A stretch of DNA of 64,000 nucleotides from Actinobacillus suis ATCC 33415 (GCF_000739435.1 NZ_CP009159.1:372001-436000), one strand, 5' to 3'. Numbered from the stretch's first letter, positions 52,006-62,093 are shown. The notes: a model not told the origin generated them from the sequence alone. Translations and numbers: made by a program.

Positions 52006-52353
52006 ATGATTTGTCAGATCAAGTCTGATCTTCTACAGCCAAGTCGAAAACAAGTGGATTTAATTGCTAAAGCGCAAGATCACATGGCTAGGGATAGTGA
52101 TAAATATATCCTTCGTATGAATATTGACTTAGATAGTATGAAGACATTTATAAGAGCAGGATGTAATTATTTTACTTATTGGGATAATCTTGCAAGAATA
52201 GAAAGTGATTCATCTTGTATTGCAACAAAATTAGCCGATGCCGAAATCAATATTTTCAAATCTAATGATATTAAAGATAAGGATGGCTTTACTATCCCTT
52301 ATGAAAAACGACGCTGGATTTTAGTCGATACCATTCCAGTGAAATGGGAATAA
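52006..52353 (+). CDS. Hypothetical protein, possibly truncated by the IS
   Basis: A 115-residue frame starting nine bases beyond the IS481 right end. An in-frame extension to 51949 would lie inside the IS. The product is soluble and charged (KQVDLIAKAQDHMARDSDKY, RAGCNYFTYWDNLARIESD, ending YEKRRWILVDTIPVKWE). I do not recognise it. There is no good RBS. It is probably the 3' part of a gene that lost its start to the insertion, or a cargo ORF. Two hairpins follow it. Confidence 0.5.
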   Translation: MICQIKSDLLQPSRKQVDLIAKAQDHMARDSDKYILRMNIDLDSMKTFIRAGCNYFTYWDNLARIESDSSCIATKLADAEINIFKSNDIKDKDGFTIPYEKRRWILVDTIPVKWE

Positions 52354-52367
52354 TTATCCCCATTTAT

Positions 52368-52455
52368 GGAGTTCGTCTTTTAGATGAACTCCTATTGTTT
52401 ATAATTCGATAAAATTAGCTTTCTCACAGCAACTCAGCAATGAGTTGCTTTTTTA
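52368..52455 (+). terminator. Two tandem hairpin terminators
   Basis: GGAGTTCGTC-TTTTA-GATGAACTCC at 52368-52392, and GCAACTCA-GCAA-TGAGTTGC at 52429-52448 followed by TTTTTTA. The second has the classic terminator form. Confidence 0.75.
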
Positions 52456-52764
52456 TTTGACAGAAAAACAACGTAGATCTATATTAAATACCGTTCATCG
52501 TTGATGAACATCTACAATTTGCCAATGAACCATTTATTTATATTTAGCCTAGTTTCTTTCAAAGAAGCAAAGCGAACCATATAGGCGTAGAGACCTTTAT
52601 TAAGGCTCTATTTCGGTTTGCAACTCATTTATTAAAGTCCACGTATTTCTTGTGGCAGTACGGTATTCAAGGCAAAACGCTTTGAGCCGACCTGAAAATT
52701 CAGGTGGGTGATTTTTTATGTCTGGCGTTTAGCTTTGAGTGCCTTGTACACACAAGGAATACTT
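52456..52764. other. Leader region of the IS1595-family transposase gene
   Basis: 309 bp without a supported ORF. It contains GTTCATC-GTT-GATGAAC (52493-52509) and a CCTGAAAATTCAGG palindrome (near 52690). I searched it for a match to the 54011-54036 terminus and found none, so the left end of the element is not defined. Confidence 0.4.
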
Positions 52765-53886
52765 ATGGCTCATTACTTACTTTCCAGCAAATCTAAAACA
52801 TTATCCCTTAAACACATCTTCCGCCTAAGTGAAGATGAAGCCTTCCGACTTTTAAAAGCAAACCGTTGGGGCAATCCTGATAATCTTCACGATGTTTGTT
52901 GTCCGCATTGCGGCATACGCCATCACGCTTATTTTCTTCAATCTCGCAAACGTTGGTGCTGCAAACATTGCCAACGCCACTTCTATATTACGACTAATAC
53001 AGCATTTGCTTTTCATAAATTACCGTTTGTTGATATTTTGGCAGCAACTCTTCTCTTTGCGAATGAAGTCAAAGGAATTTCGGCAATAACAATGAGCCGT
53101 CATCTTAATATCAGTTATAAAACGGCATTCGTCCTTTGCCATAAATTGCGTGAAGCCCTATTCAAAACTCGTGATTTAACTCCGTTACAAAGGGAAATTC
53201 ACGAAGATGGGACGTTGATTAACTATAAGCTACGCAAAGCAAATTTTAAAAAGAATCAACATAAACAACGAGATAAAAAGACAAACTATCCTAAATTGAG
53301 ACCAACTAAACGTTTCATTATCAGCCTAAATCAACGTGCTTCTAATGATGAAACATTGTGGGGCTCAAATAGAACTATTGTCGCAATGGATTACACCGAA
53401 AACGCTAACATCGTTCTCGCCTTAAACCATCGTTTTGTAAAAGCAGGTAGCGATATTATGTGTGATGAAAACCTAGCCTACAAAGGTCTGGATTTTCACT
53501 ACACTCGTTGGAGTGTTAATCATAAAGAATGTTATAGTGCCAAAGGTGTGAGTAATAATCTCGCCGAATCCTTTAACGCTCGTTTCCGTGATTTACATCG
53601 TGGTGTACATCACAAATGCGATAACAAATACGCCCTACATTATGCCAACCAAGCGGCATTTATGTCAGATAATCGCCAAAAGTCTAATGGTGAGCTATTT
53701 AGTGATATTCTCAAACGTTGTTTATGGATATTGCCATTAAGGGAATGGGTGGGTTACTGGCAAGGAAATCATCGCACGCAAGAGCTTATCGGTATGACTG
53801 CATTTAGCCCCGAAGAAATTTCCCAGTCCTACTTCAAAAATCTCAATGAAAGAATGAAGTACGAACAAGAGTTACTGGCAGCCTAA
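52765..53886 (+). CDS. IS1595-family transposase
   Basis: A 373-residue transposase. An N-terminal zinc ribbon (CCPHCGIRHHAYFLQSRKR then CCKHCQRHF, about residues 31-62) and a Tnp_IS1595-type core follow: HEDGTLINYK, IMCDENLAYKGL and NNLAESFNARFRDLHRG. ATG 52765 has AAGGAAT upstream; 19 further codons to 52708 are possible but lack an RBS. The frame is intact. The family moves by a DDE/DDN mechanism. Its left inverted repeat could not be located. Confidence 0.85.
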   Translation: MAHYLLSSKSKTLSLKHIFRLSEDEAFRLLKANRWGNPDNLHDVCCPHCGIRHHAYFLQSRKRWCCKHCQRHFYITTNTAFAFHKLPFVDILAATLLFANEVKGISAITMSRHLNISYKTAFVLCHKLREALFKTRDLTPLQREIHEDGTLINYKLRKANFKKNQHKQRDKKTNYPKLRPTKRFIISLNQRASNDETLWGSNRTIVAMDYTENANIVLALNHRFVKAGSDIMCDENLAYKGLDFHYTRWSVNHKECYSAKGVSNNLAESFNARFRDLHRGVHHKCDNKYALHYANQAAFMSDNRQKSNGELFSDILKRCLWILPLREWVGYWQGNHRTQELIGMTAFSPEEISQSYFKNLNERMKYEQELLAA

Positions 53887-53952
53887 TTTGTTTAACTAAA
53901 AAACGAATTGAAATGTAAGTACAGGGAAATCAGCTAAAATTTGCCAAAATAA

Positions 53953-53975
53953 ATGCCCTTAACGATTAAGGGCAT
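53953..53975. terminator. Hairpin after the IS1595-family transposase
   Basis: ATGCCCTTAA-CGA-TTAAGGGCAT is a perfect stem, but T-runs on either side are weak. It lies between the transposase stop and the terminal repeat at 54011. Confidence 0.5.
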
Positions 53976-54010
53976 CAAAAATTTTACTGCGGCTAAGATT
54001 GCATTTTAGG

Positions 54011-54036
54011 CTTTGTGCAACTGCTACATAATACCG
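54011..54036 (+). repeat. Direct copy of the inverted-repeat element's right terminus
   Basis: CTTTGTGCAACTGCTACATA and the following ATACCG repeat, in the same orientation, the right end of the short element at 45707-45733 with two differences. The pair brackets the whole chimera-apxII-IS block. Confidence 0.7.
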
Positions 54037-54108
54037 AAGTTTTTTGTAAAAATGACCGCTTGCAGGAAACAGAAAGAAGCGTAGAATGCAGAAAATATAG
54101 GAGGCGTT

Positions 54109-54378
54109 ATGATTAAACATGATTTAGATAATTTTGAGTTTAGCTATCTAAGCGAAGAGGGAATCAAAGCCGGAAGATTACGTTATCGCTATATTAAAGA
54201 TAATGTGATTGACGCTTATACCACCAAAGTGGACGAAGCTTTTCAAGGAAAGGGGATTGCCGGTGAGCTTTATGCCGCATTAATTGCATTCGCTCAAGAA
54301 AAAGGGCTAAAAATCAAGCCAAGTTGTAGTTATATTGAAGTAAAAATGCGGAGAAGTCATCAGGATTTAATTGCATAA
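54109..54378 (+). CDS. Small GNAT-like N-acetyltransferase (YjdJ family)
   Basis: An 89-residue single-domain GCN5-related protein. The core is VDEAFQGKGIAGELYAALIAFAQEKGLKIKPSCSY, containing the Q/GxGxA acetyl-CoA loop (about residues 46-54). The family's GNAT fold is minimal, and its acceptor is unknown. RBS AGGAGG lies five bases before ATG 54109. It is the first gene after the accessory block and is terminated before dacB. Confidence 0.85.
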   Translation: MIKHDLDNFEFSYLSEEGIKAGRLRYRYIKDNVIDAYTTKVDEAFQGKGIAGELYAALIAFAQEKGLKIKPSCSYIEVKMRRSHQDLIA

Positions 54379-54380
54379 GT

Positions 54381-54407
54381 AAAAGGCACTCGTCAGGAGT
54401 GCCTTTT
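54381..54407. terminator. Bidirectional terminator between the GNAT gene and dacB
   Basis: AAAAGGCACTC-GTCAG-GAGTGCCTTTT between convergent stops. Confidence 0.85.
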
Positions 54408-54414
54408 AGGGAAA

Positions 54415-55857
54415 TTATTCGTTAAAGAGCGCCATATAAAATTTATTTTCAAAATTCACTAACGGCGCACGTTTGGTTTTACTTTCCAGCTCGCCGGTTG
54501 AATAGCCGTTTACAAATTGTACAAAGGCGATACGTTCACCTCGCGCATTTTTCATAAAGCCCGCCAGATTATATACCCCTTTCAGTGAACCGGTTTTGGC
54601 AATCAGATTTTTCGCCAGCGGTTCGACGGAGATAGAGCCCCTACCGGAAATCGTACCGTCCACACCCGCAATCGGGAAGGTTTCAAACAGCTGTAATTGC
54701 GCTTCATTTTTTGCAATATATTCAAGGGCTTGCAACATCGTTTCCGCATTGATTTGGTTATGACGAGAAAGACCTGAACCGTCTGCGACAATACTATTTC
54801 CAAAGGTAACGCCCGCTTTAGATTTTAATAAAGTGCGTAATACGTGACTAGCTAACGGAAAAGACGCCGGACGATTATGCTGCTGATTGGCAATGGTTCT
54901 GAATAGACTATCCGCAATTTGGTTATCGGATTTTTTCATCATTTTTTTCAGAAGTTCCGGTAACGGAGCAGACCAATGTTCCGCCAACAAAGTACCTTTT
55001 TGCGCATTAAGCGGTTCTTGAATTTTCCCTTCAAAAGCAATGCCTAGGCGCTTCAAATTCGCTTTAATCAAATTTGCACCATAAGTAGCGGGATCTTGTA
55101 CGGAAAAACTCAATCCGAACGGTTCCGCTTGGCGAGCCATACAGCCTTTGATTTGATAGCGGTTGTTGTCATTAACTACGACATCCAACTGGCAATAAGG
55201 AGCTTCCGCTTTATCGACGATATAAGCGGAGCTAAATACTTGTACCGGATAAGCGGAAGGCACATTAACTTTGGCAAAATCACCGACTTTTTGATTGGCG
55301 TCTAAATTGACATAAAAACAGTTGTTATCCACATTGACGGCTGCCGGCGGAGCGTTAAAGCACATAGTTAAATCATTCCAAATCCAGCCCGCTGCTTTAT
55401 CGTGGCTGGCAAAAACAGAGGTATCTAAAATTAAATTACCTTCTATTTTTTCAATACCTTGTTTTTTTAATTGTCCGATAAGCTGATAAAGCTGACCGCT
55501 AGTGAAATCCGGATCACCTGTGAATTTGGCGATTAAATCACCTTTTATTATTCCGTTTTCCACTTTTCCATTCGTTAATAAAGCCGTTTGAAAGCGAAAA
55601 TCATTCGGTAAAACCAATTTGGCGGCAAGTGCGGTAAATACTTTTTGTGTACTTGCCGGCAACATAAAAACATCACTTTGATATTGTGTAATAATTTGAT
55701 TGGTTTCGAGGTTTTTCGCAATAAAACTGGCGGAGGCACCTGCCGGTAAATTGGTGAGAAGCTCCGAGGTATTTATTTCGGCAAAAGAAATACTCGGAAT
55801 AAAGATACTCGTCAGTAAAAGATTTTGAATGTATGAGCGAACGGATTTTAACAACAT
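54415..55857 (-). CDS. dacB: D-alanyl-D-alanine carboxypeptidase/endopeptidase (PBP4)
   Basis: A 480-residue periplasmic class C penicillin-binding protein trimming peptidoglycan cross-links. The signal peptide covers about residues 1-26 (IFIPSISFA). The catalytic motifs are SxxK in PASTQKVF (about 67-74), SxN in KKSDNQIADS, and KTG in LIAKTGSLKG. The interposed domain contains two cysteine-bearing segments (TMCFNAPP, NNCFYVN). It diverges from greA, as in many enterobacteria. Confidence 0.94.
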   Translation of the reverse strand: MLLKSVRSYIQNLLLTSIFIPSISFAEINTSELLTNLPAGASASFIAKNLETNQIITQYQSDVFMLPASTQKVFTALAAKLVLPNDFRFQTALLTNGKVENGIIKGDLIAKFTGDPDFTSGQLYQLIGQLKKQGIEKIEGNLILDTSVFASHDKAAGWIWNDLTMCFNAPPAAVNVDNNCFYVNLDANQKVGDFAKVNVPSAYPVQVFSSAYIVDKAEAPYCQLDVVVNDNNRYQIKGCMARQAEPFGLSFSVQDPATYGANLIKANLKRLGIAFEGKIQEPLNAQKGTLLAEHWSAPLPELLKKMMKKSDNQIADSLFRTIANQQHNRPASFPLASHVLRTLLKSKAGVTFGNSIVADGSGLSRHNQINAETMLQALEYIAKNEAQLQLFETFPIAGVDGTISGRGSISVEPLAKNLIAKTGSLKGVYNLAGFMKNARGERIAFVQFVNGYSTGELESKTKRAPLVNFENKFYMALFNE

Positions 55858-55940
55858 ATAAATTCGGGAGTTGATATTTTTAACAAGACGTTGAATAATA
55901 GTCCTTTAAACTATTTTAGTAAACTTGAAAAGGATAAATA

Positions 55941-56417
55941 ATGAAACAAATTCCTATGACGGTGCGTGGAGCAGAATTGCTTCGTGAAGAATTAGAATTT
56001 CTAAAAAATGTTCGCCGCCCACAAATTATTGATGCTATCGCAGAAGCACGCGAACACGGCGATTTAAAAGAGAATGCCGAATACCACGCGGCACGTGAAC
56101 AGCAAGGTTTCTGTGAAGGTCGTATCCAAGAAATCGAAGGTAAACTAGGTAATGCACAAATTATTGACGTTACTAAAATGACAAATAACGGCAAAGTGAT
56201 TTTCGGTGCAACCGTCAGCTTAGTAAATGCGGACACCGAGGAAGAAGTGACTTATCGCATTGTCGGTGACGATGAAGCGAATATTAAAGAAGGCTTAATC
56301 TCGGTCAATTCTCCGATTGCCCGCGGCTTAGTCGGTAAAGAAGTGGACGATTCGGTCAGCATCGTAACGCCGGGCGGTAAAGTGGAATTTGATATTATTA
56401 ATGTGGAATATATTTAA
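55941..56417 (+). CDS. greA: Transcription elongation factor GreA
   Basis: A 158-residue factor that stimulates cleavage of backtracked RNA in RNA polymerase. An N-terminal coiled coil (about 1-75, with the acidic tip [15 protein letters not shown]) and a C-terminal FKBP-like domain ending [16 protein letters not shown] are typical. AAAGGATAA is the RBS. Confidence 0.97.
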   Translation: MKQIPMTVRGAELLREELEFLKNVRRPQIIDAIAEAREHGDLKENAEYHAAREQQGFCEGRIQEIEGKLGNAQIIDVTKMTNNGKVIFGATVSLVNADTEEEVTYRIVGDDEANIKEGLISVNSPIARGLVGKEVDDSVSIVTPGGKVEFDIINVEYI

Positions 56418-56438
56418 TCCGAATTCCGTATAAAGTTA

Positions 56439-56495
56439 AGCGGTCATATTTCTTCAAAATTTTGTAAAAAAGGAAGAAATATGGCCGCTTTTTTA
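56439..56495. terminator. Bidirectional terminator between greA and prmB
   Basis: AAGCGGTCATATTTCTTC at 56439 faces GAAGAAATATGGCCGCTT ending at 56490, a near-perfect 18-bp stem incorporating the uptake-signal core, with a T-run. Confidence 0.8.
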
Positions 56496-56498
56496 GGT

Positions 56499-57443
56499 CT
56501 ATTGGAACAACTGATGGTGTTTTACTAATTCCTCACGAGTGAGGGCAAATACACCGAGTCCGCCGTTTTTGAGTCCAACCCAGTGGAACGGTACGCTTGG
56601 GAATTGTTCCATTAAATGCACCATACTGTTGCCGACTTCGCAAACTAATACACCGTTATCCGCCAGATAATTCGGTGCTTCGGCAAGAATACGCTTGGTA
56701 ATATCTAAACCGTCAACGCCGGAACCTAATGCTAATTCCGGTTCGTGGTGGAATTCTTGCGGCATATCGTCTAAATCTTCTTGATCCACATACGGCGGAT
56801 TGGTCACGATTAAATCATATTTATCTTGCGGAATATCGGTAAATAAGTCTGAGCTGATTGGGAATACGCGATGTGCAACTTGATGACGCTCGATATTAAT
56901 TTGTGCCACGTCTAACGCATCAAGCGATAAATCGACCGCATCAACTTCTGCGTGCGGGAATCGTTCGGCACAGGCAATCGCAATACAGCCGCTACCGGTA
57001 CACATATCTAAAATACGTTTCGGTTCGGCACGTAAAATGCCGGTAAATCCTTGTTGAATTAATTCGCCGATTGGTGAACGAGGCACAATCACACGTTCGT
57101 CCACATAGTATTCCGCACCGCAGAACCAAGCGGAATTAGTTAAATATGCCACCGGTTTACGCATACCTAGGCGTTGAATCACCATCTCGATAATACGTTC
57201 TTTTTCAATGCGGGTCAGGTTAGAGGAATACATCGCTTCCGGCACGTCAATCGGTAAATTTAACGCACTTAATACCAATTGATGAGATTCGTCCCAAGGA
57301 TTATCCAATCCGTGACCATAGTAAAGATCCGAAGCGTTGAAATAGCTATATGCCCAACGCATCATATCTTGAATCGTTTTTAAATCATCCGCTGCGGATG
57401 ACTCGGTAATTTCTTCTAATAATTCTAAGTTATGTTCAAACAT
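56499..57443 (-). CDS. prmB: 50S ribosomal protein L3 glutamine methyltransferase
   Basis: A 314-residue SAM-dependent N5-glutamine methyltransferase of the HemK/PrmB family. [20 protein letters not shown] is the SAM-binding motif I (about residues 137-156), and [13 protein letters not shown] is the NPPY catalytic motif. The N-terminal helical domain [27 protein letters not shown] is specific to PrmB rather than PrmC. Confidence 0.95.
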   Translation of the reverse strand: MFEHNLELLEEITESSAADDLKTIQDMMRWAYSYFNASDLYYGHGLDNPWDESHQLVLSALNLPIDVPEAMYSSNLTRIEKERIIEMVIQRLGMRKPVAYLTNSAWFCGAEYYVDERVIVPRSPIGELIQQGFTGILRAEPKRILDMCTGSGCIAIACAERFPHAEVDAVDLSLDALDVAQINIERHQVAHRVFPISSDLFTDIPQDKYDLIVTNPPYVDQEDLDDMPQEFHHEPELALGSGVDGLDITKRILAEAPNYLADNGVLVCEVGNSMVHLMEQFPSVPFHWVGLKNGGLGVFALTREELVKHHQLFQ

Positions 57444-57533
57444 AGTTGCCCCTTTTATATAAGTTAAAGCAGGCTTATTCTATACCGATATAGTTTTTTG
57501 CGCTAGAATTCCGCAAAATTAAAGGAAATAAAA

Positions 57534-58832
57534 ATGAGAACGACCGAGCTTATCGAACTAGACCAAAAGCATATTTGGCATCCTTATTCTTCCATTACTC
57601 ATCCTATTCCCACTTATCCGGTAGAACGTGCTGACGGTGTAATAATTACACTTAAAGACGGTAAAAAATTGATTGATGGAATGTCTTCATGGTGGGCTGC
57701 ATTACACGGCTATAACCATCCTCGATTAAATCAGGCGGCAACCGAACAATTAAGCAAAATGAGCCATATCATGTTTGGTGGCTTGACTCACGAGCCGGCG
57801 GCTAAACTTTCGCAAAAATTATTGGAAATCTTACCGCCTGAGCTGAATAAAATTTTCTTTGCTGATAGCGGCTCGGTAGCAGTTGAAGTCGCTATGAAGA
57901 TGGCATTGCAATATGCGCAAGCAAGCGGTCAAAAAAATGCTAAAAAACGCACTAAATTTGCCACTATTCGTTCCGGTTATCATGGCGATACTTGGCATGC
58001 GATGTCAGTTTGTGATCCCGTTACTGGGATGCACGGTTTATTCAATTCCAGTTTACCGGTGCAATATTTTCTGCCGCAACCGAGTGTGAAATTTGGTGAA
58101 GCATGGCGAGATGAAGCGATTTTGCCACTACAAGATTTATTTGAACAACATGGCGATGAGATTGCCGCATTAATTCTCGAACCTGTTGTACAGGGCGCAG
58201 GTGGGATGTATTTCTATTCGCCGGTTTATTTACAAAAAGCAAGAGAATTATGTGATCGTTTCGGGATTCTGTTAATTTTCGATGAAATTGCAACCGGCTT
58301 CGGGCGGACTGGCAAATTATTTGCGTTGCAACACGCTGAGGTGGTGCCGGATATTATTTGTTTGGGCAAAGCACTCACCGGCGGTTATTTGACTTTATCT
58401 GCAACCGTTACTACAGAAAAAGTTGCAACGGTCATTTGCGAAGGAGAAGCAAAATGTTTTATGCATGGCCCGACATTTATGGCGAATCCGCTTGCCTGTG
58501 CGATTGCTTATGAATCGATTAATTTATTATTAGAAAGTGATTGGCAAGCCAATATTCAACGTATTGAACGGCAATTAATTGAGGAACTCGCACCGGCAAA
58601 ACACTTTAAATCGGTAGCGGAAGTACGAGTATTAGGCGCAATCGGTGTATTAGAAATGCAACAGCCGGTTGATTTGGTACCACTACAAAAATTATTTGTC
58701 GAACACGGCATTTGGGTTCGCCCTTTCGGCAAACTGGTTTATATTATGCCGCCGTTTATTATTAGTCAGGCGGAATTAACCCAACTCACTAGCGCATTAT
58801 TGCAAGTATTAAAAATAGCTTATAACGAATAA
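57534..58832 (+). CDS. bioA: Adenosylmethionine-8-amino-7-oxononanoate aminotransferase
   Basis: A 432-residue class III PLP aminotransferase making DAPA in biotin synthesis. [10 protein letters not shown] is the BioA start, and [15 protein letters not shown] binds substrate. [16 protein letters not shown] and the PLP lysine in [15 protein letters not shown] (about residue 277) complete it. It heads a co-directional run bioA-bioF-bioG-bioC-bioD-smrB with small gaps or overlaps. No BirA-operator-like site could be identified upstream. Confidence 0.96.
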   Translation: MRTTELIELDQKHIWHPYSSITHPIPTYPVERADGVIITLKDGKKLIDGMSSWWAALHGYNHPRLNQAATEQLSKMSHIMFGGLTHEPAAKLSQKLLEILPPELNKIFFADSGSVAVEVAMKMALQYAQASGQKNAKKRTKFATIRSGYHGDTWHAMSVCDPVTGMHGLFNSSLPVQYFLPQPSVKFGEAWRDEAILPLQDLFEQHGDEIAALILEPVVQGAGGMYFYSPVYLQKARELCDRFGILLIFDEIATGFGRTGKLFALQHAEVVPDIICLGKALTGGYLTLSATVTTEKVATVICEGEAKCFMHGPTFMANPLACAIAYESINLLLESDWQANIQRIERQLIEELAPAKHFKSVAEVRVLGAIGVLEMQQPVDLVPLQKLFVEHGIWVRPFGKLVYIMPPFIISQAELTQLTSALLQVLKIAYNE

Positions 58833-58858
58833 AACGTAATACATTTTACGGAGGTTTT

Positions 58859-60022
58859 ATGAATGTATTCGAACAAAAGTTAGCGGAATTAACGCAAGCC
58901 GGTTTAAAGCGAGCGTTACCGCCGATTCAACACGATGGGAAGTGGATTATTGCCGATAATCGTCGAATGCTAAATTTTTCTTCAAACGATTATTTGGGGC
59001 TAGCTTCAGATCAGCTCTTACAAAAACAATTTTTGCAAAAAATCAATGAAAATGAACCGCTTGTTACCCCGCTTACCTCATCTTCTTCGCGTCTGCTAAC
59101 CGGTAATTTCCCGATTTACCGAGATTTTGAACAGCTGATTGCCAACCGTTTTCAGCGAGAAGCGGCTTTGTTATTTAACAGCGGTTATCATGCCAATATC
59201 GGTATTTTGCCGGCGTTATCGGATAAAAATACCCTCATTCTTGCCGATAAGTTAGTACACGCCAGTTTGATTGACGGTATCCGTTTAGCCGGCGTGTCTT
59301 TTTATCGTTATCAACATAATAACCTCGAACATTTAACTCAATTACTCAGCAAATATGCTGCACAGTTTGAGCGAATTATCATTGTGACCGAAAGTATTTT
59401 TAGTATGGACGGCGATATTGCGCCTTTGGCTGAACTCGTGGCATTAAAAAAGGCCTTTGCCAGCCAGTGTCACATTATGCTGTATGTGGATGAAGCGCAC
59501 GCAATCGGGGCATACGGAGAACAGGGATTAGGCATGGCGGAAGTATTAGGCTGTATCGATGAGATCGATTTTTTAGTCGGTACGTTCGGTAAAGCATTGG
59601 CTTCGATGGGGGCTTATTTAGTGTGCGATCAAGTGATTAAGGAATACTTAATCAACACGATGCGTCCGCTGATTTTTTCAACGGCATTACCGCCACTAAA
59701 TGTCGCGTGGACGGCATTTTTATTTGAGCGGTTACCCGAATTTCAACCTAAACGACAGCATTTAGCGCATCTCAGTGAGAAGCTAAAACAAGCGGTACAG
59801 CAGAAAAATAGTTATCCGCTACAAACGCAAAGTTGCATTATTCCGTTTATCGTGGGAGAAAACGAACAAGCGGTACAAAAAGCCAAAACATTGCAACAAC
59901 AAGGTTTTTATTGCTTGCCGATTCGCCCGCCGACAGTACCGAAAGGTACGGCTCGTATCCGACTATCCTTAACCGCAGATGTAACCACAGAAGAATTAGA
60001 TCGCTTAATTGCTTGTTTATAA
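58859..60022 (+). CDS. bioF: 8-amino-7-oxononanoate synthase
   Basis: A 387-residue alpha-oxoamine synthase condensing pimeloyl thioester with alanine. [15 protein letters not shown] and [14 protein letters not shown] are family hallmarks. The PLP lysine is in [14 protein letters not shown] (about residue 241), and the domain before it has [12 protein letters not shown]. It starts 26 bp after bioA, with GGAGG upstream. Confidence 0.95.
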   Translation: MNVFEQKLAELTQAGLKRALPPIQHDGKWIIADNRRMLNFSSNDYLGLASDQLLQKQFLQKINENEPLVTPLTSSSSRLLTGNFPIYRDFEQLIANRFQREAALLFNSGYHANIGILPALSDKNTLILADKLVHASLIDGIRLAGVSFYRYQHNNLEHLTQLLSKYAAQFERIIIVTESIFSMDGDIAPLAELVALKKAFASQCHIMLYVDEAHAIGAYGEQGLGMAEVLGCIDEIDFLVGTFGKALASMGAYLVCDQVIKEYLINTMRPLIFSTALPPLNVAWTAFLFERLPEFQPKRQHLAHLSEKLKQAVQQKNSYPLQTQSCIIPFIVGENEQAVQKAKTLQQQGFYCLPIRPPTVPKGTARIRLSLTADVTTEELDRLIACL

Positions 60023-60031
60023 GGAGACAAA

Positions 60032-60691
60032 GTGAAAACAAAATTAATTTCAACTCAACAAGCCAATTTGATTATTTATTTTGCCGGTTGGGGCACACCG
60101 GCATCAGTCGTCTCACATTTAGCGTTGCCGAACGGTTATGACTTATTGATTTGTTATGATTACCAAGATTTAAACTTTCCTGCTTTTGATTTTAGCCGTT
60201 ACCAAACCGTCCGCTTAGTGGCGTGGTCGATGGGTGTTTGGGTGGCGGAAAAGGTATTGCCGGAGATTAATTTGGCTTCTGCGACAGCAATTAACGGTAC
60301 GCTTTTTCCTAAACACGACTTGTGGGGCATTCCGCTACAGATATTTGACGGCACATTACAAACATTAAATGCAGAAAATCGCTTGAAGTTTGAACGCCGA
60401 ATGTGTGGTGATAAACAGTTGTTAAATGTTTACCTCGCATTACCCGAACAGCGTTCGCTTGCTGAAATTCATCATGAACTTGAGGTATTGAATACGGCAA
60501 TCGAGGCAAATCTTGTTACGCCGAAGCTACATTGGACGAATGTCATTATTGGCGAGAAAGATCGTATTTTTTCAGCACAAAATCAGCTAGCTTTTTGGCA
60601 AGATAAAAAGGTGCGTATGACACACCTATCTAAAGGTGAGCATTATCTCTGGCAACATTTTTCTGAGTGGGAACAATTATGGCAGAGTTAG
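60032..60691 (+). CDS. bioG: Pimeloyl-ACP methyl ester esterase BioG
   Basis: A 219-residue alpha/beta-hydrolase of the BioG family. It frees pimeloyl-ACP from its methyl ester and replaces BioH in several Pasteurellaceae. LIIYFAGWGTPASVVSHL is the family start. The nucleophile serine is in AWSMGVWVAEKV (G-x-S-like elbow, about residue 66). The C-terminal HYLWQHFSEWEQLW carries the catalytic histidine. The start is GTG 60032 after AAGGAGACAA. It overlaps bioC by 13 bases. Confidence 0.9.
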   Translation: MKTKLISTQQANLIIYFAGWGTPASVVSHLALPNGYDLLICYDYQDLNFPAFDFSRYQTVRLVAWSMGVWVAEKVLPEINLASATAINGTLFPKHDLWGIPLQIFDGTLQTLNAENRLKFERRMCGDKQLLNVYLALPEQRSLAEIHHELEVLNTAIEANLVTPKLHWTNVIIGEKDRIFSAQNQLAFWQDKKVRMTHLSKGEHYLWQHFSEWEQLWQS

Positions 60692-61449
60692 ATAAGCCAT
60701 TGATTGCACAACGTTTTGCAGCCCATATCACGGAATATGATGAGCATGCGATCGCTCAACAACAGATTAATCGACAATTGGTAAATTTGCTTGCCCAAAC
60801 GAATAAACAATGTTTTCGGCGAGTGTTGGAAATCGGTTGTGGTACGGGCGATTTAACTCAGCATTTAATGCGTGAATATCAAGTGGAACATTTGGCCGTC
60901 AATGATCTGAGTAATGTCTATCAAGATTGCGTCGTGCAAAAAATTGGCGAAAATCGACCGCTTATTTCCTTTAAATTTATAGCCGGCGATGCGGAACATT
61001 TAGCCTTTGATGGACAATTTGATTTGATCAGTTCTGCGTCCGCAGTACAGTGGTTTGAACAGCCGCAAACTTTTGTTTCGCAAGCCGCGAAGCTGTTACA
61101 GCCAAATGGTGTTTTGCTATTTAATAGTTTTACAACGGAAAATTTGGCGGAAATTCGTGAACTAACGGGTGTCGGTCTGACTTACCCAAGCCCAGCAGAT
61201 TGGCATTTTTGGTTAAGTAAAGACTTTACCCAGTTACAGATTATGCAACGGCAGATTCGTTTAACCTTTGCTTCACCGCTTGCCGTGTTGCAACACCTGC
61301 GGAAAACCGGGGTAACGGCAATTAGTACGCAAACCTGGACACGCAAAAAGTTGATGGAATTTAGTGAACAATATCAAGCGCAATTTAGCTGTGAACAAGG
61401 CGTTTATTTGACTTATGCGCCTATTTTTATTTTGGGAGTGAAAAAATAA
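60679..61449 (+). CDS. bioC: Malonyl-ACP O-methyltransferase
   Basis: A 256-residue SAM methyltransferase that masks malonyl-ACP so fatty-acid enzymes can build the pimeloyl chain. Motif I is VLEIGCGTGDLTQHL (about residues 46-60). ISSASAVQWFEQP and LLFNSFTTENLAEI follow. ATG 60679 (MAELDKPLIAQRF) is preferred to a GTG at 60667. It shares one base with the next gene (TAATG). Confidence 0.93.
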   Translation: MAELDKPLIAQRFAAHITEYDEHAIAQQQINRQLVNLLAQTNKQCFRRVLEIGCGTGDLTQHLMREYQVEHLAVNDLSNVYQDCVVQKIGENRPLISFKFIAGDAEHLAFDGQFDLISSASAVQWFEQPQTFVSQAAKLLQPNGVLLFNSFTTENLAEIRELTGVGLTYPSPADWHFWLSKDFTQLQIMQRQIRLTFASPLAVLQHLRKTGVTAISTQTWTRKKLMEFSEQYQAQFSCEQGVYLTYAPIFILGVKK

Positions 61450-62093
61450 TGGGCAAAATCATTTTTGTATCAGGTATTGATACCGATATTGGTAAAACGA
61501 TCGCCACCGGCTTTTATGCTAAACGCTTGATGGAACAAGGCTATTCGGTAATCACTCAAAAGATGATTCAAACCGGCTGTGAGGGGATTTCCAGCGATAT
61601 TTTGCAACACCGTCAAATGCAGAATCTGCCACTCACGGAAGAAGATAAAGAGGGTATTACTTGTCCTTATCTTTTTCGCTATCCTTGTTCGCCGCATTTG
61701 GCAGCGGAAATGGAAAATATCACGATTGATACGCATAAAATTGCCGAAGCCAGCCGATTATTAGCCGAAAAATATGATTATGTTTTGTTAGAGGGAGCAG
61801 GCGGTTTAGCTGTGCCTTATGATAACCGACATACCACGCTTGATTATATTGCGGAGCAGCAATTACCGTTGATTTTAGTGACTTCCGGCAGATTAGGTTC
61901 GATTAATCATACCTTGCTCAGTTTAATGGCGTGCCAACAAAAACAGATTCCGTTAGTCAGTTTGATCTATAATAGTTATCCACCAACAGACGAAATTATT
62001 CAGCAAAGTACGCTAAACTATTTAAGAGAGTGTATTGAACGCAATTTCCCGGAAGCGGAATTTTTAGTAATGGACAAACAGCATGTTAGATAA
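61449..62093 (+). CDS. bioD: Dethiobiotin synthetase
   Basis: A 214-residue P-loop carboligase forming dethiobiotin from DAPA, CO2 and ATP. The P-loop is FVSGIDTDIGKTIATGF (about residues 5-21), and the acidic LEGAGGLAVPYDN lies near residue 115. It starts at the bioC stop and its last 11 bases overlap smrB. Confidence 0.94.
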   Translation: MGKIIFVSGIDTDIGKTIATGFYAKRLMEQGYSVITQKMIQTGCEGISSDILQHRQMQNLPLTEEDKEGITCPYLFRYPCSPHLAAEMENITIDTHKIAEASRLLAEKYDYVLLEGAGGLAVPYDNRHTTLDYIAEQQLPLILVTSGRLGSINHTLLSLMACQQKQIPLVSLIYNSYPPTDEIIQQSTLNYLRECIERNFPEAEFLVMDKQHVR

